64,000 nucleotides of DNA from Candidatus Gastranaerophilales bacterium (lineage in GTDB: Bacteria > Cyanobacteriota > Vampirovibrionia > Gastranaerophilales > Gastranaerophilaceae), in NCBI GenBank assembly GCA_944323685.1, contig CALUTJ010000001.1:99726-163725 (forward strand), given 5' to 3'. A program made the translations under genes and the position numbers. Shown piece by piece: positions 1 to 8,770 of this stretch (position 1 is the first letter of the stretch; the number at the start of each line of letters is the position of its first letter). The notes below the pieces were generated by a model, which was not told the origin of the DNA, ran no database searches, and worked only from the letters and a program-made list of their open reading frames with translations.

Positions 1-621
1 TAATATTTTTGTAATAACAAACAAGAAAATACAAAAATAGAATAAAAATGTTACAAGCAGTGCAGGTACGCTGATTTGCTGCGATAGTGCCGCTTTTACT
101 GTATCTGCCGGTTTGCAGGTTACTGATATATCTAAAACGCTTTCAGGCTCTGTATTTATTATGTAATCGCTATTTTTAAAATTAACGTCTGAAGACAGCT
201 CTTTGCCATTGATTTTAAAGGATTTTACATCTATATCTCCGTTAAAAAAGTTTGTTGTCACAATTTTTACTGTATTTTTTTCGCCGGACACAAGTTGAAA
301 ATTGTATGTCTGATAAATAGCAGGTGCAGTAATCTTTATAAACTTATCAAATTTGTACTCTTTATTTACCTGATATGTTGCATGTACAATATCAGCCTGA
401 TTGGTTTTAAATTGTAATGAATTATTTATATCACTGCCGTTGTGAGAGATTTGCAGCCTTATATGCATTGGCAGGCTGAAATTGCTCTGCCAGAAATCAG
501 TTTTGACAAAATAATGAAACGACAGCATCGTACAAACAATACTCAAAACGAGAGCAAAAATTACATTTTTTATATTCAAATCAAAAACTTTAAGCATTTT
601 CCACTCTTTAAAAATATTCAT
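1..621 (-). CDS. partial membrane-anchored protein, runs off window
   Basis: I do not recognise this gene. On the minus strand an ATG at 621-619, preceded by a purine-rich GTGAGGGG, opens a frame that stays open for 207 codons to the window edge, so the C-terminus is missing. A hydrophobic stretch near residues 18-34 (FALVLSIVCTMLSF) looks like a membrane anchor or uncleaved signal. About 150 polar, beta-rich residues follow. The last codons before the edge are again strongly hydrophobic (LLVTFLFYFCIFLFVITK). The picture is an exported domain held between two membrane segments. It diverges from the regulator gene at 798. Confidence 0.65.
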   Translation of the reverse strand, partial: MNIFKEWKMLKVFDLNIKNVIFALVLSIVCTMLSFHYFVKTDFWQSNFSLPMHIRLQISHNGSDINNSLQFKTNQADIVHATYQVNKEYKFDKFIKITAPAIYQTYNFQLVSGEKNTVKIVTTNFFNGDIDVKSFKINGKELSSDVNFKNSDYIINTEPESVLDISVTCKPADTVKAALSQQISVPALLVTFLFYFCIFLFVITKIL

Positions 622-797
622 ATCCCCTCACTTTTAGAAATAATCAGTATTATATGTCGTTTTACGCTGATATTGATTATATATGATTGTTTCATAAAAA
701 AAATAACTAATCAAATAGTATCAAAATAATATATAAGAATCTTATCTGCTATTAAAAATCAATCTTATTGTACTTAAACTTAACAAAAAGGTAAAAA

Positions 798-1126
798 ATG
801 ATTGATACAATTCTTATAGGGAAAATTATAAAAAACTCAGAATCGAAAAAAATCTTACGCAGGAAGAGCTTGCTGAAAAAATAGATATTTCAACAAACTA
901 TTTGAGTAAGGTAGAAAGAGGTCTAAGCAGATTAAACACGGAATCTTTTTTAAAAATGGCAGAGATACTGTCATTTTCACTTGAGGATTTTGGAATTAGT
1001 AATAAAAATTATCAATTAAACAAAGATAAGGAAGAAATTTTGAAGATTCTGCTTGCTGCATCGCCCAAAAAACTTAAAGCGTATTTAGAAGTTTTAAAAA
1101 CGATTGATAAAGTTTTATCTGAATAG
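798..1126 (+). pseudogene. XRE-type HTH regulator, frameshifted
   Basis: This is a small Cro/C1-type DNA-binding regulator whose frame is broken. An ATG at 798 with AAAGG just upstream starts MIDTILIGKIIK in one frame. The helix-turn-helix (LRIEKNLTQEELAEKIDI, then STNYLSKVERG) continues in another frame from 836 and ends at 1126. The switch falls in a run of six A at 830-835; a seventh A would join both parts into one protein of about 109 residues. The first frame alone stops after about 28 codons. The remaining open frame could start only at a TTG (902) inside the HTH, which would lack most of the DNA-binding fold. It could be a true pseudogene, a phase-variable homopolymer, or a sequencing indel. 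Confidence 0.6.
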
Positions 1127-1379
1127 CTAAACTTATACAAGAATTGTATATATATGTTTCGTAATTCGGTGACGAAAATAATTCTTTCTTAACATAAAAA
1201 ATAAATAATAAATAAATTAAAACTGCGAAGCAGTAAAAGCGGCTCTGCCGCAGGAATACGATTAAACACTGTTAGTTTTTAGAGTGAATTTTGACAGACC
1301 GTAACGTAGTGAAGTGGATGCAAAATTTATTCTAAAAATTTACAGTGTTTTTTAACTGGCGTCTTTTTTCTTTTCTTTG

Positions 1380-1425
1380 GTTCGTTTCTTTTCTTTTTCG
1401 TCGCAAAAAAAGAAAAGAAATGAAC
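1380..1425. repeat. A/T-rich long hairpin, copy 1
   Basis: The left arm at 1380-1398 (GTTCGTTTCTTTTC...) pairs with 1407-1425 over about 19 bp with one G-T mismatch around a short CG-rich loop. It is closely related in arm sequence and loop to the hairpin at 1499-1543. Confidence 0.5.
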
Positions 1426-1498
1426 AAATAAAAAACTAAGCCTATAATTTATGTTTTCTAAACAATTGATTTCTATTAACAAATATTTTTTTCTTTAC

Positions 1499-1543
1499 GT
1501 TCATTTTTTCTTTTTGTTTGCGATGCAAAAAGAAAAAACGAAC
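1499..1543. repeat. A/T-rich long hairpin, copy 2
   Basis: GTTCATTTTTTCTTTTTG at 1499-1516 pairs with 1526-1543 over 18 bp with one wobble. The loop contains GCGATGC. It is a diverged sibling of the hairpin at 1380-1425, which suggests an internal duplication. Confidence 0.5.
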
Positions 1544-1861
1544 CAAAAAAGAAAAACACGCTATATCAAAAGAGATTTTAAAATTCAGAAACGAAAATTT
1601 CCGTCCACTCACAAAATGACAATATCGGTACGGTAAATTTTCATTCCTTCATTTAAAAATCTCTAATCGTATTCCATCAGGGCTTCGCCCCGAACCCCTT
1701 ACGGCTTACATAGTAAGCCGTGTATATTAGAAGATTTAAATGTTACAATTTTTGTCATCGAATTATGTAACATATATAAAGATGCAACTTGGGTACAAGC
1801 AATACATCTCTCAGACACATTAAATGCAAAAATGATTTACCGCATTATAATGAGCTAAAAC

Positions 1862-3139
1862 CTAAATCCCCGGAGCTTTGGCTATTTCGTGCTGTGTATT
1901 TATAAGTTTTTTAATAATTCGTTTTGCTTCATCCATTTGCGGGTCTTTATCGTTCATAAAATCATCGGTTGTATAATCGACTTCATAGTCGGGCGAAATC
2001 CCTTTTTTGTTTATATCAATACCTTTAGGGGTAAGATATTTTGCAATGGTCAAATTCATACCTGTTTGGTTAGGCATCGGATAAATTCGCTGAATCATTC
2101 CCTTACCGTAAGTTTTTTTGCCGACAAGTATTGCCTTCTGGTTATCTTTAAGCGCACCGCTTAAGATTTCTGAAGCACTTGCAGTACCTTCATCGATAAG
2201 AATCACAAGCGGTTTGTTTAAGGCATACGGTTTTGCCTGAGCATTTATCACAGCTTTTTGTTTATCACGGTCAACTATGCTTACGATATGCCCCTGAGTG
2301 AGGAACATATCAGCAATAACTACCGCATTTGGCATCAATCCGCCTGTATTACCTCTAAGGTCAATTATAAGCCCCTGACAATTCTGGGTTTTATTAAGCG
2401 CATCAATAAACTCTTTTGTCATATCGGAGCTTATAAAGCTTAATATCTGGATATAGCCTATATTTTTGTCAATTATAGAAGCCTTTATATTTTTTATCTG
2501 TATTTCTTCTCTTTTTATTTCTTTTGTGAATTTTTTCTTGTCGCGCATAAGTTCGACTTTTACGGTTGTATTTATTTCCCCGCGGATGAGTGCTGCCACA
2601 TCGCTGATTGTTTTGCCGCTGACATCTTTGCCGTTAACTTTAAGAATAATATCACCGGCCTTTATACCGGCTTTTTGAGCCGGAGTGCTTTCTACAACGC
2701 TTATAATAACAATCTTGCCGGATATTGACATAATATTAACGCCTATACCGACAATTTTGGCATCTATACTTGTATTTTGTTCTTTGTATTCTTCTTGATT
2801 TAAAAATCTTGAATAAGGGTCATCTAAGCTTGCCAGCATTGAATTTATAGCAACATAGGCATCTTCTTGAGTTTTTATCCGGTCAATATAATGCTTATTC
2901 CACTTTGTCCAATCCTGTCCGTTCATAGTCGGGTCATAGTATTTGCTTTTTATTATTCTCCAGGATTTTAAAAACAGTCTTTTAGGGTTTGTTGTTTGCT
3001 TGTTTATCAGCTCTCCGTCTTTGTAATCAGGAGTTATAAAAAACTGTGTATTTTGCAAATTCAAATAATTATATATGGCAAGACATGCCAGAAATATAAT
3101 AAAAACAAATATTATTTTAGAAAATACTTTTTTGTACAT
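1862..3139 (-). CDS. ctpA: C-terminal processing protease (S41, PDZ)
   Basis: This is a carboxyl-terminal processing serine protease of the CtpA/Prc family, which trims or degrades exported proteins in the periplasm. The 425 residues begin with a membrane anchor or signal (about residues 8-28). A PDZ domain spans roughly 125-200 (GIGVNI, STPAQKAGIKAGDIILKVNG). The S41 core shows LIIDLRGNTGG (257-267), the nucleophile Ser321 in GTASASEIL, and the catalytic Lys346 in KTYGKG, the usual 25 residues later. Length and motif order are normal, so it should be active. It lies 72 bp downstream of the helicase gene on the same strand and may share its transcript. Confidence 0.93.
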   Translation of the reverse strand: MYKKVFSKIIFVFIIFLACLAIYNYLNLQNTQFFITPDYKDGELINKQTTNPKRLFLKSWRIIKSKYYDPTMNGQDWTKWNKHYIDRIKTQEDAYVAINSMLASLDDPYSRFLNQEEYKEQNTSIDAKIVGIGVNIMSISGKIVIISVVESTPAQKAGIKAGDIILKVNGKDVSGKTISDVAALIRGEINTTVKVELMRDKKKFTKEIKREEIQIKNIKASIIDKNIGYIQILSFISSDMTKEFIDALNKTQNCQGLIIDLRGNTGGLMPNAVVIADMFLTQGHIVSIVDRDKQKAVINAQAKPYALNKPLVILIDEGTASASEILSGALKDNQKAILVGKKTYGKGMIQRIYPMPNQTGMNLTIAKYLTPKGIDINKKGISPDYEVDYTTDDFMNDKDPQMDEAKRIIKKLINTQHEIAKAPGI

Positions 3140-3211
3140 AACATTATTTAAGCGCTTAAATAAGATTTAATCAATAATACGGTTGTTTTATTTAAGTATA
3201 TTATTGATACA

Positions 3212-6200
3212 TCAGATGTTTACAATAAGTCTTTTGACCCTGTCTACACATGCCTGTGAGCTGTGTTCCCATTCACGATACGAAATTCTTGTGACTTTAT
3301 AACCTGCGCGCTCAAGAATAGTCTGTTTTTTAGTATCCGGTAATTTTTCTTTAACACTGTCTTGTACGCCGTCAATTTCAACGACAATTTCAATTTCAGT
3401 TTCAGGGTCTTTAACAAGCAAATCAGGTAAAACTCCAGCAGCCTCAACCCCTGCACGGACTTCAAGGCCTTCCATTATAAGGGTTTGAGCAACATCTTTT
3501 TCAAAATCGTTTTTATATTTATTTTTTTGAAATTCGTCATTTTTAGCCGAATCAAGATAGTTTTGTATGTATTCCAGATAATCTTTCAACAACCCCGGTG
3601 GCAGGCCTTTAGGATCTCTTGAAATAAAACATATAAGTTTTTTACGGGCACGGGTTATTGCTACGTTAAAAAGATTAGGTTTTTGCAGGAAAGTTAAACT
3701 CTGGACAAAACTGTTTTCGGCAACTGCCCATGAAAGAATCATTACATCTCTTTCATCGCCCTGAAAAGTATGTGCCGTACCGACTTCTATCTGGTGTTTT
3801 CTTATAGTGGATTCCGTAAGCACCTGTCTTAGCGCTTTAGATATTAAATCAACCTGTCCTCTGAATGGAGATATAATACCTATTGATACAGGATTATCGT
3901 CATTGCCGTCATCCGCAAGTATAAGCTCGTGGACACGTTTTAAAACAGCTTCAACCTCCGGCATGTTGCGTGTTGCATCAGAATCAACTTTTCCGTCAGG
4001 TACAATATGCAGCTCAAGCACATCATCAGTACCGGCATCTTTTGTCATAATGCGGATTCTGTTGCCGTAAAACTCCTGATTGCTGAACTGGATTATCGGA
4101 TAACTGCTTCTGAAGTGTTCATCAAGCAAAACAGGATTAGTCGAATAGTAATTTGCAAGATCAAACATAGAATTTGTCCGGAATCGCCACATAAGCTGGT
4201 ACTTATCAGGAATATTATACTGGCTAAGGAAAGATTGTTCCTTGGCCTTTTCTAAGAAAGACAGATGAGGCAGCTGTTTGTCATCCCCCACAATAACAGC
4301 TTTTTTAGAGCGGAACAGTATCGGGAAACAACTTGCTATATCGCATTGAGAAGCCTCATCGATAATTGCAACATCAAACAGCCCCGGTTTCATCGGCAGC
4401 GAACCTGACACGGCGTAAGTTGTAAGACACCAGCAGGGAAAGGCCTCTAAAAGCGGTGTAAAATCCTCTTCTTCAAGCAATCTGTTTTGCAGGTTTTTCT
4501 TTCTTTCAACAATCGCTTTAGTGTGTATAATCAATCTCTGCCTTTTTACCTGATCTCTTAAAAGTCCCTTGAGCGATTCTCTTCTTTTGTTTTTAAGAAT
4601 ATCAACAGCAAGTGTGCGCTGCTTTTTCTTGAGTTCTTTAATTTGAGAAAGAAGCTGATGTATGTTGCCTATTTTGTGGATGCGTGTTTCTGTCATTCTT
4701 GCATTGCATTCCAGCTCAGACACTTGCAACTCCAGTGACAAACGCATAATAGATTCAGGATCTGAGGGCAGGCTGTGTACATTCAATATTTTTTTAAGCT
4801 TCATCGCGGACATTGTATTGGCAATGGAAGTAAAAAGCCCCGATTTTTCAAGATTTTTTTCGATGCTTGAAAGTACTTTTTTAATCTCATCTACCTCGTC
4901 TTTTTTAAGTGAGTGGTTTATATATTGAGGCTCTCCTAAATCAGCTTGCAATGATAACTTTTTAGAAATGATATCATGCCACTCTTTTTCCAGTTCAAGA
5001 ATTTTTTCGCATTTGTTTTCAAGCTCTTTTATTGCACCCAAAAGCTCATACATATCATCAACATCAACAAGTATTGCATCTTCAAAACCTGTATCTATAT
5101 CAATTTTGTTGGCAATAAGGTCTTGCAACTGAAAACTGAGTTGTTTTTGATAATTCAGTCTGCCTGCTCTAAGCGCAAGAAAAGGCGCCCCAAGTTCATT
5201 AAGTCTTTGAGCTACAACATCAACAGCCTTATCCATTCTTGAAGCAACAAGAACAGTTTTTCCGTTGGCAACGAGATGTGCAACAAGGTTTACTATTGTT
5301 TGAGATTTACCGGTCCCCGGCGGGCCATAAACTGCAAGCAATGTATTTTGCTCAATCTTTTTAATCACATCTGCCTGCGAATCACTTAAGGACAGAGGAG
5401 TTACGGCACAAAAATCAGCGAGCTCTTTAGGCTCTTTGTTTGATTTATCAAAAAGTTTGCCCAGACCTCTTAAATATTCGTCATTTACAACAGAAAGCGC
5501 TGTTTCTCTAAAAACTCCGCTTGGCTTTTCCGCAATTTGAGTGAGTTCATGCAAAACTCCGGCTGTAATTGAAGGTCTTTTTGTTAAGATTATTGCGCTC
5601 TGGCTTGTTATCGAAACTTTATCAAGCTTCATCACAGGTTTTGGAGCAGCAGTCTCCTCAATAAAATCGTCTATATTCTCCGAATCTATTTTGTGATAAA
5701 AGTTATCGGCAGCCTCATCCTTTACATAATTTTCGTGCGCATCATCTTCATGATTCAAAGATATTTCAACATCTGGAAGAATTGATTTCAGCGTAGTTAA
5801 AAAAACATCAAGCTTTTCTTGAGTAAGAGGCAGCTCGGGGACAACTTCAAGAAGCCCGTCAAGCATCTGTTCCATTTCATCTTCGTCATCGCTTTTGTGC
5901 ATAAGTGCGGTAAGAGCACCGGTATTCAGTGACAATGCTTCATCCTGAAGAGAACATATTATGCTCATTCCTTCACGTTCAAGCTTGCACGGCGCATATA
6001 AAAGCGGGGTTAAAAATTCGTTGCTTCTTTTTGTTCGCGAGTTTTTTCCGACAAGAAACAAATGACCGTAAATAAGATATTTGTCTTTTTGACTCATCTC
6101 ACTTTGAATCATAAGTTCGGTCAAATCACTGTCTGAACCGTCTAAATGCAAAGGTTCGTCAAACTTAGTAAATAAAGACTCATCGCCCTTCAAAAAAAGC

Positions 6201-6346
6201 CATTTGTTATCTTTATCCTGCTTAAGATTGCGGAAGGTAGAACTTTGAACCTCTTCCCTGACGCAGTCGTGTAAATATAAACTTAATCTTTTAATAAAAC
6301 TGTCGTGAAATGCCGACTGTATGATTTTTGTAGCTTCTTGTAACAT
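3212..6346 (-). CDS. SF1 helicase with C-terminal PD-(D/E)XK nuclease
   Basis: This is a large superfamily 1 (UvrD/Upf1-like) helicase fused to a nuclease domain. Of 1044 residues, 1-330 are an accessory N-terminal region. Walker A is GPPGTGKS (341-348), with a coiled-coil-like insert about 430-630. Walker B is DVAIIDEASQ (658-667), then VGDDKQLPH (686-694), a C-terminal RecA motif GTAHTFQGDERD (856-867) and VAITRARKK (895-903). The tail from about 945 has the pattern of a Vsr/MTES_1575-type PD-(D/E)XK fold: Glu949, PDLLV (Asp975) and VEIDG (Glu990). Such fusions are known in DNA repair and in defence settings; which applies here is unknown. All helicase motifs look intact. Confidence 0.85.
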   Translation of the reverse strand: MLQEATKIIQSAFHDSFIKRLSLYLHDCVREEVQSSTFRNLKQDKDNKWLFLKGDESLFTKFDEPLHLDGSDSDLTELMIQSEMSQKDKYLIYGHLFLVGKNSRTKRSNEFLTPLLYAPCKLEREGMSIICSLQDEALSLNTGALTALMHKSDDEDEMEQMLDGLLEVVPELPLTQEKLDVFLTTLKSILPDVEISLNHEDDAHENYVKDEAADNFYHKIDSENIDDFIEETAAPKPVMKLDKVSITSQSAIILTKRPSITAGVLHELTQIAEKPSGVFRETALSVVNDEYLRGLGKLFDKSNKEPKELADFCAVTPLSLSDSQADVIKKIEQNTLLAVYGPPGTGKSQTIVNLVAHLVANGKTVLVASRMDKAVDVVAQRLNELGAPFLALRAGRLNYQKQLSFQLQDLIANKIDIDTGFEDAILVDVDDMYELLGAIKELENKCEKILELEKEWHDIISKKLSLQADLGEPQYINHSLKKDEVDEIKKVLSSIEKNLEKSGLFTSIANTMSAMKLKKILNVHSLPSDPESIMRLSLELQVSELECNARMTETRIHKIGNIHQLLSQIKELKKKQRTLAVDILKNKRRESLKGLLRDQVKRQRLIIHTKAIVERKKNLQNRLLEEEDFTPLLEAFPCWCLTTYAVSGSLPMKPGLFDVAIIDEASQCDIASCFPILFRSKKAVIVGDDKQLPHLSFLEKAKEQSFLSQYNIPDKYQLMWRFRTNSMFDLANYYSTNPVLLDEHFRSSYPIIQFSNQEFYGNRIRIMTKDAGTDDVLELHIVPDGKVDSDATRNMPEVEAVLKRVHELILADDGNDDNPVSIGIISPFRGQVDLISKALRQVLTESTIRKHQIEVGTAHTFQGDERDVMILSWAVAENSFVQSLTFLQKPNLFNVAITRARKKLICFISRDPKGLPPGLLKDYLEYIQNYLDSAKNDEFQKNKYKNDFEKDVAQTLIMEGLEVRAGVEAAGVLPDLLVKDPETEIEIVVEIDGVQDSVKEKLPDTKKQTILERAGYKVTRISYREWEHSSQACVDRVKRLIVNI

Positions 6347-6456
6347 AATACTTTAATTATAACCGATTATACTTTATGCGTATCATACGAAATGATGAAA
6401 ATATGGCGGAAACAAATACCGAATCCCACTGATGATACATCTGACATAAACTACGG

Positions 6457-7149
6457 TTAATCAAACTTGAGAGCAAAATATTCTTCAAATCCGTATTTAA
6501 ATGCCTCGCAAAGCTCTTCAACGGTAACGGAAGGCAAAATATCTTTTAATACTGCGATCTTATCTATTTGAGGCTTCTCAGCAAAAATTGACTCAATGAC
6601 AGTTGCGTCATAATCAAACATTACAGAACCATGCTGCAAAATATAGTCTTGTTTTCTAAACTGGGCGGAGCCGATTATCTTTTTACCGTTACAGGTTAAA
6701 TCAGCACCTGTAGAAAGCGACATGCAGTATTCGAATTTTGTTTTTGCTCTTGTATTTTGAGGAAATTCCGCCTCAACGCCGAGTGATTTTAACCCCAGAG
6801 CAAGAGACGTAGAAATTTCTTTATAAGACTGAGTGACGCTATTCCCGTTTTTTAAAAAGTCCTGAGGACAAATAAAAGAATAAGTAAGCTCATTATCGTG
6901 CAAAAGTGCACGCCCGCCCGTCAATCGCCTTACAATATCAATATTATGTTTTATGCAAAAATCCTTGTTTACATGAGAATCGTCCTGATTACGTCCGAGA
7001 GAAACACATGCAGGCTTCCAGCCATAGAAACGTAAAACCGGTGTACGCAACCGGTTACAGATGCAATAGTCAAGCAACTGCGAATCTTTATCCATATTGT
7101 ATTGCCCGTAATGTACTTCATAAGGAACAAAAACAGCCTGCTGTTTCAT
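6457..7149 (-). CDS. lipoate-protein ligase A family protein
   Basis: This is a member of the BPL/LplA/LipM family, which attaches lipoate or octanoate to 2-oxoacid dehydrogenase E2 subunits or GcvH. The 230 residues carry the lipoyl-AMP site RRLTGGRALLHD (74-85) and the catalytic-lysine motif GKKIIGSAQFR (155-165, Lys157 expected), followed by LQHGSVMFDYD. There is no room for a separate C-terminal accessory domain, so it may be a short ligase or a LipM-like octanoyltransferase; sequence alone does not decide. It starts 3 bp after the nnrD stop and is the third gene of the trmL-nnrD operon. Confidence 0.85.
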   Translation of the reverse strand: MKQQAVFVPYEVHYGQYNMDKDSQLLDYCICNRLRTPVLRFYGWKPACVSLGRNQDDSHVNKDFCIKHNIDIVRRLTGGRALLHDNELTYSFICPQDFLKNGNSVTQSYKEISTSLALGLKSLGVEAEFPQNTRAKTKFEYCMSLSTGADLTCNGKKIIGSAQFRKQDYILQHGSVMFDYDATVIESIFAEKPQIDKIAVLKDILPSVTVEELCEAFKYGFEEYFALKFD

Positions 7150-7152
7150 CTG

Positions 7153-8031
7153 TTACTCCTGCAAAATATGTTTTATAGCCGTTGGAATTGCATCAATAAG
7201 GTCTGTAGCAAGCACACAGTATTGCGTGAGCTTTTTGGCACATATCTCACCGCAAAGCCCGTGTAAATATACACCCGACAAAGCGGCGTCATTAACCTGT
7301 ACCCCCTGAGCAACAAGCCCTGATATAATACCCGTTAAAACATCACCGCTGCCTGCTTTAGCAAGAGCACTACAGCCGCTTGTGTTTATAAAGACATTGC
7401 CGTCAGCTGTACATACAACTGTTTTATTGCCTTTCAAAACAACATTGCACCCGAATTTTTCAGCCGCAAAAACAGCGTATTTAACCCTATTTTGTTGTAT
7501 TTTTTCAACCTCAACGCCGATTAGCCTCGACAGTTCCATGGGGTGCGGTGTTATGACGCAATTCTGTGCTAATTTTTCAATTTTCACAAGAGATATTATA
7601 TTCAAGGCATCAGCGTCTATTACTGATTTTTTGTTAATTTGCACAAGATACTTTATGACAGAATCACAAAATTCAACAGTTTGCCGAACAGTTGAAAGCC
7701 CCGGTCCTATTGAAACAACGCTGTATGAATCAATATAACTCTTTATCGTTTCAAACGCATTTTTCTCAATATAGCCGCCCGAAGCTTCAAGCGGCAAAAA
7801 AGTTACCCACGGGCAAGACGATGCAATATTATTTGCAACAACCTCTGCGGTAGCGAGAGTAACAAGCCCCGCCCCTGTTTTTAAAGGCGCAACTGAAGAA
7901 AGATAAGCTGCACCCTGATAATTTATACAGCCTGCAATATTAAGAACCTTACCATAGGTTCCTTTGTTTGATTCTGATATTCTTCGCGGCAAAAACCGCG
8001 CAACAAGTTCTTTCGTAATTTGAGCAGTCAT
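7153..8031 (-). CDS. nnrD: ADP-dependent NAD(P)H-hydrate dehydratase
   Basis: This enzyme repairs damaged nicotinamide cofactor by dehydrating NAD(P)H hydrate at the cost of ADP. It belongs to the ribokinase-like YjeF C-terminal family. The 292 residues show KGTYGKVLNIAG (23-34), SIGPGLS (107-113), DADALN (139-144), TPHPMELSRL (161-170) and the anion hole with catalytic aspartate AGSGDVLTGI (226-235, Asp230). The NnrE epimerase half found fused in many bacteria is absent here and must be elsewhere. Gaps of 3 bp on both sides place it between trmL and the lipoate ligase in one operon. Confidence 0.92.
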   Translation of the reverse strand: MTAQITKELVARFLPRRISESNKGTYGKVLNIAGCINYQGAAYLSSVAPLKTGAGLVTLATAEVVANNIASSCPWVTFLPLEASGGYIEKNAFETIKSYIDSYSVVSIGPGLSTVRQTVEFCDSVIKYLVQINKKSVIDADALNIISLVKIEKLAQNCVITPHPMELSRLIGVEVEKIQQNRVKYAVFAAEKFGCNVVLKGNKTVVCTADGNVFINTSGCSALAKAGSGDVLTGIISGLVAQGVQVNDAALSGVYLHGLCGEICAKKLTQYCVLATDLIDAIPTAIKHILQE

Positions 8032-8034
8032 AAA

Positions 8035-8499
8035 TTACACTCCCGTCTGACGCAAAGCTTCATATACAACTATCGCAACTGAATTAGAAAGATTCAGGCT
8101 TCTTTGACCTTCTTGCATGGGTATTGTGAGAGCATACTTAGATTGCTCCTTTAAAAGTTCTTCTGGCAGACCTCTGGTTTCAGGGCCGAACACGAGAAAA
8201 TCACCGTCTTTAAATGAAGCAGAAGTATAAAGCGTCTTAGTCTTTGTTGTAAAGTAATAAAATGTTGAATCACTAAATTCCTTCCACAGGTCTTCAAGAT
8301 GCTCAACCCTTTTTATATTTACGGAATCCCAATAATCAAGCCCCGCGCGTTTAAGGTGTCTGCTGTCAATTGAAAACCCGAGTTTGCCGACAAGATAAAC
8401 ATCACTGTTTGTACAAGCGGCAAGACGAACAATATTGCCTGTATTTTGAGGAATTTCCGGCTCATAAAGAACTATGTTAAATTTTGTTTTTATCTCCAT
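8035..8499 (-). CDS. trmL: tRNA (cytidine(34)-2'-O)-methyltransferase
   Basis: This is a SpoU-family (SPOUT) RNA methyltransferase of the TrmL type, which methylates the wobble ribose of some tRNA-Leu species. The 154 residues are the single SPOUT domain with all three motifs: PEIPQNTGNIVRLAA (14-28), FGPETRGLP (104-112) and QRSLNLSNSVAIVVYE (132-147). The length matches TrmL rather than longer SpoU proteins. It is the first gene of an operon with nnrD and the lipoate ligase. Confidence 0.92.
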   Translation of the reverse strand: MEIKTKFNIVLYEPEIPQNTGNIVRLAACTNSDVYLVGKLGFSIDSRHLKRAGLDYWDSVNIKRVEHLEDLWKEFSDSTFYYFTTKTKTLYTSASFKDGDFLVFGPETRGLPEELLKEQSKYALTIPMQEGQRSLNLSNSVAIVVYEALRQTGV

Positions 8500-8642
8500 T
8501 GCTTATTGTCCCGATAACTACACCCTCTATTTTATCATAATTTTTGTATAGTCAACCGCCTGCAATAGGCGCTGCAAAGCATAATAGTGAGGGTTTAATC
8601 ACCATAACAAAAAATATTCTTAAATATAAATTAGCAACGTAG

Positions 8643-8660
8643 GTCGGGCTTCAGCCCAAC
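8643..8660. repeat. small palindrome, 'CCCAACCTACG' family
   Basis: GTCGGGCTTCAGCCCAAC forms a short hairpin preceded by ACGTAG. The same theme (GTAGG-TTGGGC...GCCCAACCTACG) recurs at 12462-12489, 12743-12757 and 13036-13062, so it is one of a dispersed REP-like family. The rest of 8500-8770 shows nothing else I can name. Confidence 0.5.
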
Positions 8661-8770
8661 AAAAAAACGCAAATGTAAACAATTGTTAAATTAACACCAG
8701 AATCCCTAAAGTTAATCACCAAAACTGCCGATTAATTAAACTGAATAACACAATAGGGAGTTTGCGTATA

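Larger units (their letters stand above)
1253..1675. repeat. 423-bp element with 12-bp terminal inverted repeats
   Basis: GGAATACGATTA at 1253-1264 is repeated as its exact reverse complement at 1664-1675. The enclosed segment carries two related long hairpins. GC-rich palindromes lie just outside each end. The layout resembles a non-autonomous MITE-like element or a composite intergenic repeat. No transposase is encoded and I see no clear target-site duplication. Confidence 0.45.
1127..1861. other. intergenic, repeat-rich, no gene seen
   Basis: These 735 bases hold palindromes and A/T-rich inverted repeats and no convincing gene. At 1231-1252 are two small GC hairpins (ACTGC-GAA-GCAGT and GCGGC-TCT-GCCGC). 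A long imperfect palindrome pairs 1265-1292 with 1322-1349. At 1701-1721 is the hairpin ACGGCTTA-CATAG-TAAGCCGT without a T tract. An open frame of 61 codons at 1451 is made entirely of the A/T palindrome and has no ribosome site. Confidence 0.6.

Noticed and set aside
1451..1636. 61-codon open frame rich in Phe, Lys and Arg
   Set aside because: It is made of an A/T-rich inverted repeat and has no ribosome site or recognisable domain.
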